From: Pseudoxanthomonas sp. CF125
GTDB lineage: Bacteria; Pseudomonadota; Gammaproteobacteria; Xanthomonadales; Xanthomonadaceae
Reading direction: 5' to 3'
Assembly (NCBI RefSeq): GCF_900104085.1
Contig: NZ_FNLD01000001.1
Coordinates: 2,028,331-2,092,330 of the forward strand
Length of the DNA: 64,000 nt
The translations under genes and the position numbers were made by a program. Under the pieces are notes generated by a model. That model was given only the letters and a program-made list of their open reading frames with translations, had not been told where the DNA came from and made no database searches. Below, one piece after another: positions 42,128-51,338 of the stretch; position 1 is the stretch's first letter; each line of letters starts with the position of its first letter.

Positions 42128-43000
42128 TCAGGTCTTGCGCTTGGCGCGCGGATGCGCGGCGTCGTAGACCTTGGCCAGGTGCTGGAAATCCAGATGCGTA
42201 TAGATCTGCGTGGTGGCGATGTCGGCATGTCCCAGCAATTCCTGCACCCCGCGCAAGTCGCCGGAGGATTCCAGGATATGGCTGGCGAAACTGTGCCGCA
42301 GCATGTGCGGATGCACGTTCTTGAACATGCCCTGCTTCTGCGCCAGCAGCTTCATCCGGATCTGCACGGCGCGTTGCGAAATCGGGCCGCCGCCGCGCCC
42401 CGGAAACACCGGGACATCGCCCGCCGTTTTCTGTTCGTCGCGCCACGCCTGCAGCGCCTTGCGCGCATGCGAACCCACGGGCACCTTGCGCTGTTTGTTG
42501 CCCTTGCCGAGTACGGTGACGAAACCGCTGGAAAGATCCAGGTCGTTCCAGCGCAGGCCGCATAGTTCGCTCAAACGCAGGCCGGAGGAATAGAACAATT
42601 CCAGCAAGGCGCGGTCGCGGAACCCCAACGGTACGTCGGTGGGCACTTCCACCAGGCGCGAGGCTTCGTCGGCATCCAGCACCTGCGGCAGCTTGCGCGG
42701 CGACTTGGGCGCACGCAATGCAGCAGCGGGGCTGGCAGCGATGCGGCCGTGCCGAAGCAACCAGTTGAAATAGCTGCGGCATGCCGAAAGCCGGCGCTGC
42801 AGGCTTTTAGGGGAGAGGCCGCGGCGATGTTCGGCGGCGACGAAGGCGCGGAGTTGTTCTGCGTCGAGTTCGGCCAGGCTTTCCTTGCCCTGCCCCGCAG
42901 TCCATTCGGCCAGCGCGGTCAGGTCACGCCGATAGGCATCGAGCGTATGCCCCGACATGCGGCGTTCGACCTGGAGGTGAAAGAGGAAGTCTTCGATCAT
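42128..43000 (-). CDS. xerC: tyrosine recombinase XerC
   Basis: A 290-residue recombinase starting MIEDFLFHLQVERRMSGHTL at 43000. It resolves chromosome dimers with XerD at dif. The N-terminal SAM-like core-binding domain is followed by the catalytic Arg in SSGLRLSELCGLRWNDL, then HMLRHSFASHIL, LLGHADIATTQIYTHL with the nucleophile Tyr. All catalytic residues are present. It is the last gene of the lptM-dapF-DUF484-xerC group, 112 bp after DUF484 across a palindrome. Confidence 0.95.
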   Translation of the reverse strand: MIEDFLFHLQVERRMSGHTLDAYRRDLTALAEWTAGQGKESLAELDAEQLRAFVAAEHRRGLSPKSLQRRLSACRSYFNWLLRHGRIAASPAAALRAPKSPRKLPQVLDADEASRLVEVPTDVPLGFRDRALLELFYSSGLRLSELCGLRWNDLDLSSGFVTVLGKGNKQRKVPVGSHARKALQAWRDEQKTAGDVPVFPGRGGGPISQRAVQIRMKLLAQKQGMFKNVHPHMLRHSFASHILESSGDLRGVQELLGHADIATTQIYTHLDFQHLAKVYDAAHPRAKRKT

Positions 43001-43037
43001 ATTTCCCCACTCCGGGACCTCAACAAATACGGGAATC

Positions 43038-43111
43038 TTGTAGGAGCGGGCCATGCCCGCGACCGGGCGTTACCGGTACAGCTTCGTCGCGGGCATGGCC
43101 CGCTCTTACAT
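43038..43111. repeat. palindromic repeat family B, copy 3
   Basis: Arms TTGTAGGAGCGGGCCATGCC... and the inverse, with one mismatch near the tip. It is between xerC and the DUF484 gene stop. Confidence 0.88.
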
Positions 43112-43112
43112 G

Positions 43113-43787
43113 TCAGCCATCGAACCGCTTCATCGCCACCGCTAGCGCCTCGCCCATCATGCGCAGGAACAACGTGCCCATGCCCGGATAGAACCGGTTG
43201 CCGTCGCGGCTGCCCACCGCCACCAGTCCCAGGCCGGGCAACGGCAGCAGTGCGGACGACTGCACTTCCTCGGCGCGCGCGCCGTACAGCAAGGCGTTCT
43301 TCTCCGGCTGCAGACGGCCGCACAACGGCTCGCCGTCCTTCAGGCAGTCGCGGAACGAATTCAGGTGCGTGCTGTTCTCCGCCACCACCTGCAGCCATTC
43401 GGCATCGTCCAGGCCGGCGATCCGTTCGAACAGCACGATGCGCACCAGGTCGCCGTTGAAATCCTCCGCCAGCGAAGCGGCCATCGCACGCAAGGTGTCC
43501 TGCGCGGTGTTCTGCTTCAACAGCGAAAGGGTCAGCTGGTGGGTACGCACCGCCAGGCGTTCGTTCTCCTGCGCGTTGGCGAACAGGTCGTTGAGGCGCT
43601 TGGACAGTTCGCGGTTCTTGTCGCGCAGCACTTCCAGCTGGTAGCTGGCCAGCGAGGCGGTGGGGCCTTCCTCGCGCGGCACGATCAGGGTCAAGGCCAG
43701 ATCGGGGAACTGCTTGAGGAAGGTCGGGTGCCGGCGCAGCCAGGCCGCGATCTCGTGGGCACCCAGCTTCTCTTGTGCTTCGCTCAT
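43113..43787 (-). CDS. DUF484 family protein
   Basis: A 224-residue protein whose ATG at 43787 overlaps the dapF stop by 4 bp (ATGA). It has an N-terminal helical region ([20 protein letters not shown]), a coiled-coil segment ([20 protein letters not shown]) and a GAF-like C-terminal half ([20 protein letters not shown]). DUF484 genes stand between dapF and xerC in many gammaproteobacteria; the function is not known. Cytoplasmic. Confidence 0.92.
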   Translation of the reverse strand: MSEAQEKLGAHEIAAWLRRHPTFLKQFPDLALTLIVPREEGPTASLASYQLEVLRDKNRELSKRLNDLFANAQENERLAVRTHQLTLSLLKQNTAQDTLRAMAASLAEDFNGDLVRIVLFERIAGLDDAEWLQVVAENSTHLNSFRDCLKDGEPLCGRLQPEKNALLYGARAEEVQSSALLPLPGLGLVAVGSRDGNRFYPGMGTLFLRMMGEALAVAMKRFDG

Positions 43788-44641
43788 TGTTTCCATTCCC
43801 CTTCGAATACGAATGCCGCCGGTCCGGACATGATGACCTCGGCGGCGTCATCGGGCCAGTCGATATGCAAGTCGCCACCCGGCAGGGTGATGTCCACGCT
43901 GCGGTCTATGCGCCCGCGCCGCATCAACACGGCTGCCGCCGCGCAGGCTCCGCTGCCGCAGGCCAGCGTTTCGCCGACACCGCGCTCGAACACGCGCAGG
44001 CGCAGACGCTGCCGCGAAACGACCTGGGCGAAACCGATATTGGCCGACTCCGGAAACGCCCCGCTGCTCTGCAGCGCCGGTCCCTGCACCAGCACCGGGG
44101 AAAGATCGACGTCGGCCACTTCGATGACTGCGTGCGGATTTCCCATGGACACCGCACCGAATTCCACGACCTCGCCATCGAGGTTCTGGCGATAGCTGTC
44201 GGCCTTGGGAAATCCCGCCAGCGGAATCAGCTTCGGCTCGAACTGCGGCACGCCCATGGCGATGGAATAGCGATCGCCTTCCAGCCGTTCCACTTCATGC
44301 GTCGCCAGCGGGCTATCGACACGGAAACGGTTTCCCCGGGCCACGCCATCGCGTACCAGCCACGCCGCTACGCAGCGCGCGCCGTTGCCGCATTGTTGCG
44401 AAGGCGAACCATCGGAATTCCAGATGCGATAGGAGGCCACCGCCCCGGCGCTGCGCGGAGGCTCGATGGTCAGGATCTGGTCGCAACCGACGCCGAAATG
44501 GCGGTCGGCAAGCCGCGAAGCGAGCTCCGCATCCGGCGGTGGCGTGCCGTCGCGCAGATCGATGACGACGAAATCGTTGCCGGCGCCGTGCATCTTGGAG
44601 AAACGCAACGCTGGCACGCCCGGGGCAGCCTTGTCAGTCAT
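43784..44641 (-). CDS. dapF: diaminopimelate epimerase
   Basis: A 285-residue enzyme converting LL- to meso-diaminopimelate for lysine and peptidoglycan. The two catalytic cysteines are in [19 protein letters not shown] and [35 protein letters not shown] is the standard N-terminus. Length is normal. It overlaps lptM by 8 bp and DUF484 by 4 bp, so the three are translationally linked. Confidence 0.97.
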   Translation of the reverse strand: MTDKAAPGVPALRFSKMHGAGNDFVVIDLRDGTPPPDAELASRLADRHFGVGCDQILTIEPPRSAGAVASYRIWNSDGSPSQQCGNGARCVAAWLVRDGVARGNRFRVDSPLATHEVERLEGDRYSIAMGVPQFEPKLIPLAGFPKADSYRQNLDGEVVEFGAVSMGNPHAVIEVADVDLSPVLVQGPALQSSGAFPESANIGFAQVVSRQRLRLRVFERGVGETLACGSGACAAAAVLMRRGRIDRSVDITLPGGDLHIDWPDDAAEVIMSGPAAFVFEGEWKQ

Positions 44642-44861
44642 TCTCGGCCGGCGGCGCGGGATCGTCGACCGCTTCTTCGGCTTGCTGGTCGGCGGGGGTC
44701 GTGGAAGTCTCGTCGGTGGGCACGGACGCTTCCGGAGCGGTTTCCGCGGGCGCTTCGATCGGCGCCGCCTTCTCCGGCAGGATCAGCGGGCCTTTGGCGC
44801 CGCAAGCGGCAAGCAACAAAAGGAGGGGGGCAGCGAGGGCGAGGCGATGGGAACTGTTCAT
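44634..44861 (-). CDS. lptM: LptM (YifL-type) lipoprotein
   Basis: A 75-residue lipoprotein starting [20 protein letters not shown], with the LptM signature [10 protein letters not shown] directly after the lipobox Cys. LptM helps LptD disulfide maturation in the LPS export translocon in E. coli; the same role is inferred. The remaining tail is acidic and low-complexity. Position immediately before dapF is conserved in gammaproteobacteria. The longer frame to 44924 is rejected. Confidence 0.9.
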   Translation of the reverse strand: MNSSHRLALAAPLLLLLAACGAKGPLILPEKAAPIEAPAETAPEASVPTDETSTTPADQQAEEAVDDPAPPAEND

Positions 44862-44920
44862 GGCCGAAGTATAGTCAGTTGCCTCCGCCCCGAGGCAGCT
44901 CCATTTAAGTCCGATTATGT

Positions 44921-45361
44921 TCAATCGGCAGCTGCTGGGCCGGCCAGCGTTTCCGTCATCTCCCTGACCTCGGCCTGCCGGTCCCCGTCCGGGTCATCCA
45001 GATATTCCTGGATCAGCTGCTGGTAGTAGCCGCATTCGTTGCTGTGAAAATGCGGATCCATGCCCGACAGCTCTGCCGTTTGCGCTTGCGCCTGACTGGC
45101 GACTGCGGCTGGATAGTAGGGCGAGTCCCGCAGTCTTTTTCCGAATTCGGGGTATTTGAGCCAGAAGGCCCGCACAGTGGCCGCGTGCGCCAGCCATTGC
45201 GCTTCCGGAACGCCACGACAGTATTCCAGCATGCCGTCGGTGGCTTGGTAAAAACGGGAAACGATCTTGCGCTGCGCCTGTTCCTGTGCGGCACTGCCGG
45301 CCCAGACTCCGTTGCTGGCAAGCAACAAGGCCAACACCAGGAAATAACCGCGAGGCTTCAT
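44921..45361 (-). CDS. exported hypothetical protein (146 aa)
   Basis: The signal peptide MKPRGYFLVLALLLASNGVW leads to a small, helical, secreted protein (KIVSRFYQATDGMLEYCRGV, FWLKYPEFGKRLRDSPYYPA, NECGYYQQLIQEYLDD). Two cysteines may pair. No family is recognised. It is upstream of lptM by 59 bp but with its own probable promoter. Confidence 0.75.
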   Translation of the reverse strand: MKPRGYFLVLALLLASNGVWAGSAAQEQAQRKIVSRFYQATDGMLEYCRGVPEAQWLAHAATVRAFWLKYPEFGKRLRDSPYYPAAVASQAQAQTAELSGMDPHFHSNECGYYQQLIQEYLDDPDGDRQAEVREMTETLAGPAAAD

Positions 45362-45449
45362 ATCGACTCACCTATATTTGAGCGAGACAGTCTAGCGATT
45401 GCGCCGACTCCGATCACCTCACAATTTCCATGCGCGGCAGCGACAGCGG

Positions 45450-45839
45450 CTAGCGCGGTTCCGGCCGCAACCACAGCCATGCCGCGACCGCTGCCATGCA
45501 GACGATCGGCAGTGCCGCCATCCACCAGCGATGCGCTCCGGTCGAGAGCATGATCGCCAGCAGTACCGCTGCGCACACCAGCATGGCCCCGGTTGCCGCC
45601 CACTTGGCCCGCCGCGACACTGCGCCATGCGCCTGCCAGTCGCGAATCATCGGGCCGAAGCGGACGTGCTGCTGCAGATAGCGATGCAGGCGGTCGGACC
45701 CGCGCGAGGCCGCATATGCGGCCACCAGGATGAATACGGTGGTCGGCAGGCCCGGCACGAAAATACCGACGATGCCCAGACCCAGGCTGACATAAGCCAG
45801 CAGCCACCAAGCCCAGCGGAAACGCGAACTTTCGGTCAT
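45450..45839 (-). CDS. YbaN/DUF454 family inner-membrane protein
   Basis: A 129-residue protein starting MTESSRFRWAWWLLAYVSLG; a GTG two codons upstream is also in frame. It has three membrane helices. The DUF454 signature LGLGIVGIFVPGLPTTVFIL-AAYA and HPRFGPMIRDW-like motif (HVRFGPMIRDWQAHG) are clear. Function unknown. It has family B palindrome copy 4 just upstream. Confidence 0.88.
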   Translation of the reverse strand: MTESSRFRWAWWLLAYVSLGLGIVGIFVPGLPTTVFILVAAYAASRGSDRLHRYLQQHVRFGPMIRDWQAHGAVSRRAKWAATGAMLVCAAVLLAIMLSTGAHRWWMAALPIVCMAAVAAWLWLRPEPR

Positions 45840-45853
45840 CGCCACATGATAGC

Positions 45854-45925
45854 TGTAGGAGCGGGCCCTGCCCGCGACGAAGCTCTACATGGAAAGCTTC
45901 GTCGCGGGCAGGGCGCGCTCCTACA
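45854..45925. repeat. palindromic repeat family B, copy 4
   Basis: Arms TGTAGGAGCGGGCCCTGCCC... and the inverse with one mismatch. It lies between the DUF454 start and the ptrB stop. Confidence 0.88.
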
Positions 45926-45935
45926 AGAGAGGCAG

Positions 45936-48065
45936 CTAGTTCGTCGCCGGTTCGGCCACACCCAGCTGGTCCAGCACGAAGGCGTAATACTCCGCTGCCT
46001 CGCGGTAGCGACGGAAACGACCGGATTTTCCGCCGTGGCCGGCTTCCATGTTGACGCGGAACAAGAGCGGCAGCGTGCCGGTGTTCTCATCGCGCAGTTT
46101 GGCCACGTATTTGGCCGGCTCCCAGTACTGCACCTGCGAATCCCACAGCCCGGTGCCCACGAAGATCGCCGGATACGCCTGCTTGCTTATGTTGTCGTAA
46201 GGCGAATAGGTGAGAATGTAGTCGTAGTATTCCTTCTTCTCCGGATTGCCCCACTCGTCGTACTCGTTGGTGGTCAGCGGAATGGAGGGGTCCAGCATGG
46301 TGGTGACCACATCCACGAACGGCACCTGCGACACGATCACCCGGTATTTCTCCGGGGCCATGTTGGCGATGGCGCCCATCAGCAGGCCACCGGCGCTGCC
46401 GCCGGACGCGGCGACGCGGTCCGGCGCTGCGTAGCCCTGCTTGACCAGCGCGTCGGTAACGTCGATGAAATCGGTGAAGGTGTTCTTCTTGTGCAGCAGC
46501 TTGCCGTTGTCGTACCAGTCGCGGCCCATTTCCTGGCCGCCGCGGATGTGGGCGATGGCGTACACCACGCCGCGGTCCAGCAGGCTGACGATGGTCGAAT
46601 TGAAACCCGGATCGGTCGAAGAACCGTAGCTGCCGTAGGCGTACTGGAACAGCGCGCCCTTGCCGTTCTTCTGGAAGCCCTTTTTGTAGACCAGCGATAC
46701 CGGCACTTTGGTGCCGTCGCGGGCGGTCGCCCACAACCGTTCGGTGGTGTACTTGCCCGGGTCGTAGCCGATTACCGGTTGCTGCTTGAGCTGCTTGCGT
46801 TCTCCGGTGTCCACGTTGAGTTCGTAGGTCGTGGCCGGGGTGGTCATCGAGGTGTAGCTGTAGCGCAGCCACGGAGTGTCGTGTTCGGAGTTCACGTCCA
46901 GGCCCATCGAATACGCCGGTTCGTCGGCTTTGACGTATTCCTCCTTGCCGTTGGCGCGCAGCAGGCGCAGGCGTTCCAGGCCGTTGGAGCGTTCGCTGAC
47001 GGCGGTGAAACCGTCGAACAGCTCGAAGCCTTCGATGTAGACCTCATCGCTGTGCGCGACCCAGTCTTTCCACTCCTCGCGCGAGGTGGAGCCGGAAGGC
47101 GCGGTCATGATGCGGAAGTTCTTCGCTTTCCAGTTGGTGCGGATCACCCAGCGTCCGTCTAGGTGGTCGGCGCTGTACTCCACATCGCGTTCGCGCGGCG
47201 CCAGCACGGCGAATCGCGACGGATCGCTGGCCGACGCGCAACGCTGTTCGGAGGAAACCGTGCTTTCGACGGAGATGCAGATGAATTGGTCGTCGCGGCT
47301 GCGGCCGATGCCCATGTAGAAGCTGTCGTCCTTTTCTTCGTAAACCAGCTTGTCGGCGGACACCGGCGTGCCCAGCACATGCGACTTCACCCGCACCGTG
47401 AGCAAGGTTTCCGGATCGTTCTCCACGTAGAACAAAGTCTTGTTGTCGTCGGCCCAGACCACGTTGGCGGATACGCCGCTGATCGCATCCGGATAAAGCT
47501 CCCCTGTTTCCAGGTTCTTGAAGCGGATCACGTACTGGCGACGGCCCACGGCATCGTCGGCCCAGGCCAGCAGTTTGTTGTCCTGGCTGACTTGCGCATC
47601 GCCGACGCTGAAGTAGCCCTTGCCTTCGGCCATCGCGTTGACGTCCAGCAAAACCTCTTCCGGGGCCTCCATGCTGCCCTTGCGGCGCGCATGGATGGGG
47701 TAGTCCTTGCCGGTCTCGAAGCGCGTGTAGTACCAGTAGCCGCGCTCGCGGTACGGCACGCTGGCATCGTCCTGCTTGATGCGCCCGACGATCTCGTTAT
47801 AGAGCTTCTCCTGCAGCGGCTTGGTCGGCGCCAGCACCGCGTCGGCGTAGGCGTTCTCCGCATTCAGATAGGCCAGCATCTCAGGATTCTTGCGATCGTC
47901 GTCGCGCAACCAGTAGTAGTCGTCGTTGCGCGTGGCGCCGAAAGGAGCCTTGACTTCATGCGGCTTCTTGGCGGCATCGGGCGCAGTGGCGACCGGAGAA
48001 AGGGCGGAGCTGGGAAAAGTGGTCATCAGGAGGGTGGCCGCAAGCAGGAAATAGGTTGGTTTCAT
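45936..48065 (-). CDS. ptrB: oligopeptidase B-like S9A peptidase, exported
   Basis: A 709-residue prolyl-oligopeptidase-family enzyme with a signal peptide starting MKPTYFLLAATLLMTTFPSS. The catalytic Ser is in AASGGSAGGLLMGAIANMAP, followed by the oligopeptidase B blocks VPFVDVVTTMLDPSIPLTTN and EYDEWGNPEKKEYYDYILTY; the catalytic His is in MEAGHGGKSGRFR. The N-terminal propeller begins GATRNDDYYWLRDD. It should cut after Arg or Lys in short peptides in the periplasm. A second S9 peptidase gene lies upstream, on the same strand. Confidence 0.94.
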   Translation of the reverse strand: MKPTYFLLAATLLMTTFPSSALSPVATAPDAAKKPHEVKAPFGATRNDDYYWLRDDDRKNPEMLAYLNAENAYADAVLAPTKPLQEKLYNEIVGRIKQDDASVPYRERGYWYYTRFETGKDYPIHARRKGSMEAPEEVLLDVNAMAEGKGYFSVGDAQVSQDNKLLAWADDAVGRRQYVIRFKNLETGELYPDAISGVSANVVWADDNKTLFYVENDPETLLTVRVKSHVLGTPVSADKLVYEEKDDSFYMGIGRSRDDQFICISVESTVSSEQRCASASDPSRFAVLAPRERDVEYSADHLDGRWVIRTNWKAKNFRIMTAPSGSTSREEWKDWVAHSDEVYIEGFELFDGFTAVSERSNGLERLRLLRANGKEEYVKADEPAYSMGLDVNSEHDTPWLRYSYTSMTTPATTYELNVDTGERKQLKQQPVIGYDPGKYTTERLWATARDGTKVPVSLVYKKGFQKNGKGALFQYAYGSYGSSTDPGFNSTIVSLLDRGVVYAIAHIRGGQEMGRDWYDNGKLLHKKNTFTDFIDVTDALVKQGYAAPDRVAASGGSAGGLLMGAIANMAPEKYRVIVSQVPFVDVVTTMLDPSIPLTTNEYDEWGNPEKKEYYDYILTYSPYDNISKQAYPAIFVGTGLWDSQVQYWEPAKYVAKLRDENTGTLPLLFRVNMEAGHGGKSGRFRRYREAAEYYAFVLDQLGVAEPATN

Positions 48066-48217
48066 TACAAGTGTGTCCTTGTTGGGCACTGCGCAATGGT
48101 CGGGGGCGATCTTGAACTATCAATCGTCGTCTTGCGATAGGGAAAAGCAGCCTGGAGGAACGATTTTTGCTTGTGCTTGTGCTTGTGCTTCTGGCTCTTG
48201 CCCTCCCGTGAGGCGCG

Positions 48218-48494
48218 GCAGGCGAATCGGGTAAACCCGAAGGGCGGCGCACAAGGATGTGCGCCGTTTCCGGAGGCGCAGGATGCGCCTTACGGAAATT
48301 CCCGATTCGCCTGCAGACCCAACAGCTTCATCGTTGGGCGCGCTGTAGGGCGGCTTTCTTTTGGTTACTTTTCTTTGCCGTTCAAAGAAAAGTGACTCGC
48401 GCAAAGCGCGAAACGCTTCTGCTCTAGTCGGATGGACCACGCCAAGAGCGCCCCCATCCGCCTTCGGCACCTTCCCCCGCAAGCAGGGGAAGGG
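48218..48494. repeat. multi-hairpin intergenic block between the two S9 peptidases
   Basis: The outer arms GCAGGCGAATCGGG and CCCGATTCGCCTGC (about 48218-48314) enclose two inner hairpins (GGCGCACAAGGATGTGCGCC, GGCGCAGGATGCGCC). Further hairpins follow at about 48368-48394 (CTTTTCTTTG/CAAAGAAAAG) and 48470-48493 (CCTTCCCC/GGGGAAGG). The gap (48066-48529, 464 bp) holds no gene; a GCTTGT microsatellite is at about 48170-48190. Confidence 0.75.
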
Positions 48495-48529
48495 CTACTT
48501 CTGAAAGATTCCCGCCGGCTTTTCCAAGC

Positions 48530-50662
48530 TCACTTGTTGAGTTGCTGCCACAGGAAGGTGTACGCCAGCGCGCTCATGTGCGCCGACTGCTTGTTGTTGG
48601 CCGCCCCGCCGTGGCCGCCTTCGATGTTCTCGTAGTAGCGCACGTCCTTGCCGGCGTCCAGCATCTTGGCCATCATCTTGCGCGCATGGCCGGGATGCAC
48701 GCGGTCGTCGCGCGTGGAAGTCATGAAGATCGTCGGCGGATAGGTCTTGGCCGGGTCGAACAGGTGGTACGGCGAGAACTTCTGGATGAACTGCCAATCG
48801 GCGGTGTCCGGATTGCCGTATTCGGCCATCCACGAAGCGCCCGCCAGCAGATGGTTGTAGCGCTTCATGTCCAGCAGCGGCACCTGCACCACGACCGCGC
48901 CGAACAACTCCGGATACTGCATCAGCATGTTGCCGGTCAGCAGGCCGCCGTTGCTGCCGCCCTGGATGCCAAGGCGCTTGGGCGAAGTGATCTTGCGCGC
49001 GATCATGTCCTGCGCGACCGCCGCGAAGTCCTCATAGGCCTTGTGCCGGTTCTGCTTCAGCGCCGCTTGGTGCCAGCGCGGGCCGTATTCACCACCGCCG
49101 CGGATGTTGGCCACCGCGTACACGCCGCCCTTTTCCAGCCAGCCCATGCCCACGCCGCCGGAGTAACCCGGGGTCAGCGAAATCTCGAAGCCGCCATAGC
49201 CGTACAGCAAGGTGGGCGCGCTGCCGTCGTACTTCAGGCCCTTGGGCCGCACCAGGAAATAAGGCACTTTGGTGCCATCCTTGGAAGTGGCAAAGTGCTG
49301 CTCCACCACGTCCTTCGAGGCGTCGAAGAAGGCGGGCATGGTCTTGAGCGCTTCCACCGCCGACGCGGGACCGCCGGCTTCGGCCATCATCAGCGTGGTG
49401 GGCGTCAGGTAATCGGTGACGGTCAACCACACCGCGTCGCTGTCGTCGCTGTCCACCGCGCCGACGCCGATGGTGCCCAACGCCGGGGCGCCGGCGAATT
49501 CGCTTTTCTTCCAGCCGCCGCTCGAAGGGGTGAGTACGATCAGCTTGTTCTTGACGTCGTCCAGCACGTTCAGGACCACATGGTTCTTGGTCCAGGTGGC
49601 GCCCGCCAGCGACGTGGAGTCGGTGGGTTCGAACAGCACGTCGAACTTGCGCTTGCCGGCCATGAAATCGTCGAACCGGGTCGCCAGCAGCGAGCCGGCC
49701 TTGTAAGTCTTGCCGTCGACTTCCCAGGGCTCGCGCAGTTCCACGGTCAGCCAATCGCGCACCACCCCTTTTCCGGTGGAGTTGGGGACATCGATCTTGG
49801 TCAGCTTGCCGTCGCTGCCGCGCAGATACAGTTCGTCGTTGTAGAAGGCGATGGTGCGGCTGACGAAATCGCGCTCGAAGCCGGGCGTATTGTCGCGATA
49901 GGCCGCGATGTACATGTCTTGGCTGGTACCTTCGTATACCACCGTGGCGGCGCTGAGCGGCGTGCCGCGCTTCCATTCCTTGACGATGCGCGGATAACCG
50001 GACGGAGTCATGCTGCCGGGGCCGAAATCGGTGAAGACGTAGACGGTATCGGCATCTTTCCAGCCAAGGGCGCCCTTGGCTTCCGGACGGAAGAAGCCGT
50101 CCTTGACCCATTGCTTGGTGGTGAGGTCGAACTCGCGGGTGACGTCGGCATCGGAGCCGCCGCGCGACAGCGCGATCAGGCAGCGCTTGTAGTCGGGCTT
50201 GCGGCAGTCGGCGCCGTGCCAGACCCATTTCTTGTCGTCCTGCAGGCCTTCGGCCTTGTTCAGCGCATCCAGGTCGATGACCGTTTCCCACTGCGGCTGC
50301 GGCTTGCGGTATTCCTCCAGCGTGGTCCGGCGCCAGAGGCCGCGCTCGTGATTCTTGTCTTTCCAGAAGTTGTAGTAGTAGTCGCCGATCTTTTCCACGC
50401 CCGGGATCTTGGCGTCGGAATCGAGCATGGCCAGGATCTTGCCTTCCAGTTGCTTGAACTCGGGAGTGGAGGCGATTTCGGCCTCGGACTTGGCGTTCTG
50501 CGCCCTGACCCATTCCAGCGGCTTCTGCCCTTCGACGTCTTCCAGCCAGGCGTATTTGTCGTCGGTCACTGCAGCGGGCTCCTGGGCGAAAGTGCTGCCT
50601 GCGGCAGCGGCAAGGCCCGCGGCGATGGCGATCGTCTGGCAGGCATGGGCGAGTTTGGGCAT
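48530..50662 (-). CDS. S9A prolyl oligopeptidase family protein
   Basis: A 710-residue secreted serine peptidase with signal MPKLAHACQTIAIAAGLAAA ... AGSTFAQ. The propeller begins DDKYAWLEDVEGQKPLEWVR. The catalytic Ser is in LGIQGGSNGGLLTGNMLMQY, the Asp is in STRDDRVHPGHARKMMAKM, and the His is in ENIEGGHGGAANNKQSAHMS. This Gly-Gly-Ser-Asn-Gly-Gly form is common to prolyl endopeptidases. It is a distant relative of the downstream ptrB-like gene, not a recent duplicate. Confidence 0.93.
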   Translation of the reverse strand: MPKLAHACQTIAIAAGLAAAAGSTFAQEPAAVTDDKYAWLEDVEGQKPLEWVRAQNAKSEAEIASTPEFKQLEGKILAMLDSDAKIPGVEKIGDYYYNFWKDKNHERGLWRRTTLEEYRKPQPQWETVIDLDALNKAEGLQDDKKWVWHGADCRKPDYKRCLIALSRGGSDADVTREFDLTTKQWVKDGFFRPEAKGALGWKDADTVYVFTDFGPGSMTPSGYPRIVKEWKRGTPLSAATVVYEGTSQDMYIAAYRDNTPGFERDFVSRTIAFYNDELYLRGSDGKLTKIDVPNSTGKGVVRDWLTVELREPWEVDGKTYKAGSLLATRFDDFMAGKRKFDVLFEPTDSTSLAGATWTKNHVVLNVLDDVKNKLIVLTPSSGGWKKSEFAGAPALGTIGVGAVDSDDSDAVWLTVTDYLTPTTLMMAEAGGPASAVEALKTMPAFFDASKDVVEQHFATSKDGTKVPYFLVRPKGLKYDGSAPTLLYGYGGFEISLTPGYSGGVGMGWLEKGGVYAVANIRGGGEYGPRWHQAALKQNRHKAYEDFAAVAQDMIARKITSPKRLGIQGGSNGGLLTGNMLMQYPELFGAVVVQVPLLDMKRYNHLLAGASWMAEYGNPDTADWQFIQKFSPYHLFDPAKTYPPTIFMTSTRDDRVHPGHARKMMAKMLDAGKDVRYYENIEGGHGGAANNKQSAHMSALAYTFLWQQLNK

Positions 50663-50730
50663 GGGTACTCCGGTAGCGCGGTCAATTCTCCACGCTAGCA
50701 CAGCCCGTCAACCCACTCCCCTGCCGAAGG

Positions 50731-51048
50731 TCAGGCCGCGCGAGACAGGCGCTGGCTGGAGGGAATCGCGCGGCGGCGCGCTTGCGTGCCCGGACGGCGA
50801 CGGCGCGGCGCGAGGCCGGCGGTCGCCGCCTTGCCCAGTGGCAGGCGGAAACGATGCAGCGACCACAGTGCGATGGCCGGCATGCCGACCAGCCACATCG
50901 GCAGCCAGCCCAGCCACTCGCTGGAGCCGCGAGCCATGGGCAACAGGATCACCAGGGCCAATCCGCACAGCAATGCCAGTCGCAGGCTGCGACGGAGTTG
51001 CGGGTCGGGCGTTACCGCAACGTTCTGACGGGCTACGAGCTTGGGCAT
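50731..51048 (-). CDS. small membrane protein (105 aa)
   Basis: ATG 51048 has an AAGGAG ribosome site; the frame upstream translates the tandem repeat and is rejected. Two membrane helices (LRLALLCGLALVILLPMA and WLPMWLVGMPAIALWSLH) are followed by a basic Arg/Pro-rich tail (APRRRRPGTQARRRAIPS). No family is recognised. It is downstream of the repeat array and convergent with nothing. Confidence 0.7.
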   Translation of the reverse strand: MPKLVARQNVAVTPDPQLRRSLRLALLCGLALVILLPMARGSSEWLGWLPMWLVGMPAIALWSLHRFRLPLGKAATAGLAPRRRRPGTQARRRAIPSSQRLSRAA

Positions 51049-51114
51049 GGCGATGGCTCCTTGGGCTGGAAGGCCAGCCTGCCGCGCCGCCATCTCAAGA
51101 GCTGCGACCGTCCC

Positions 51115-51338
51115 GTAGGTCGGGGCTACGCCCCCGACGCACGTGCACTCCACGCGTTCGGTATATCGCTCGTGTCCGGAGTCGGCCACGTAGGGCCGAC
51201 CTACCTCGTCCTACGCAGGTCGGGGCTACGCCCCCGACGCGCGTGCACTCCACGCGTTCGGTATATCGCCCGTGTCCGGAGTCGGCCACGTAGGGCCGAC
51301 CTACCTCGTCCTACGTAGGTCGGGGCTACGCCCCCGAC
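51115..51338. repeat. 100-bp tandem repeat, 2.24 copies (family D)
   Basis: Units begin at 51115, 51215 and 51315 and are exactly 100 bp apart; the first two differ at three positions. Each unit starts with GTCGGGGCTACGCCCCCGAC, itself a palindrome, and ends with GGCCGACCTAC that pairs back to it. The partial third unit (24 bp) overlaps the 3' end of the WYL gene. Confidence 0.92.

Noticed and set aside
51115..51338. Tandem repeat considered as a CRISPR array
   Set aside because: The units are 100 bp and contiguous, with no unique spacers, and no cas genes are present.
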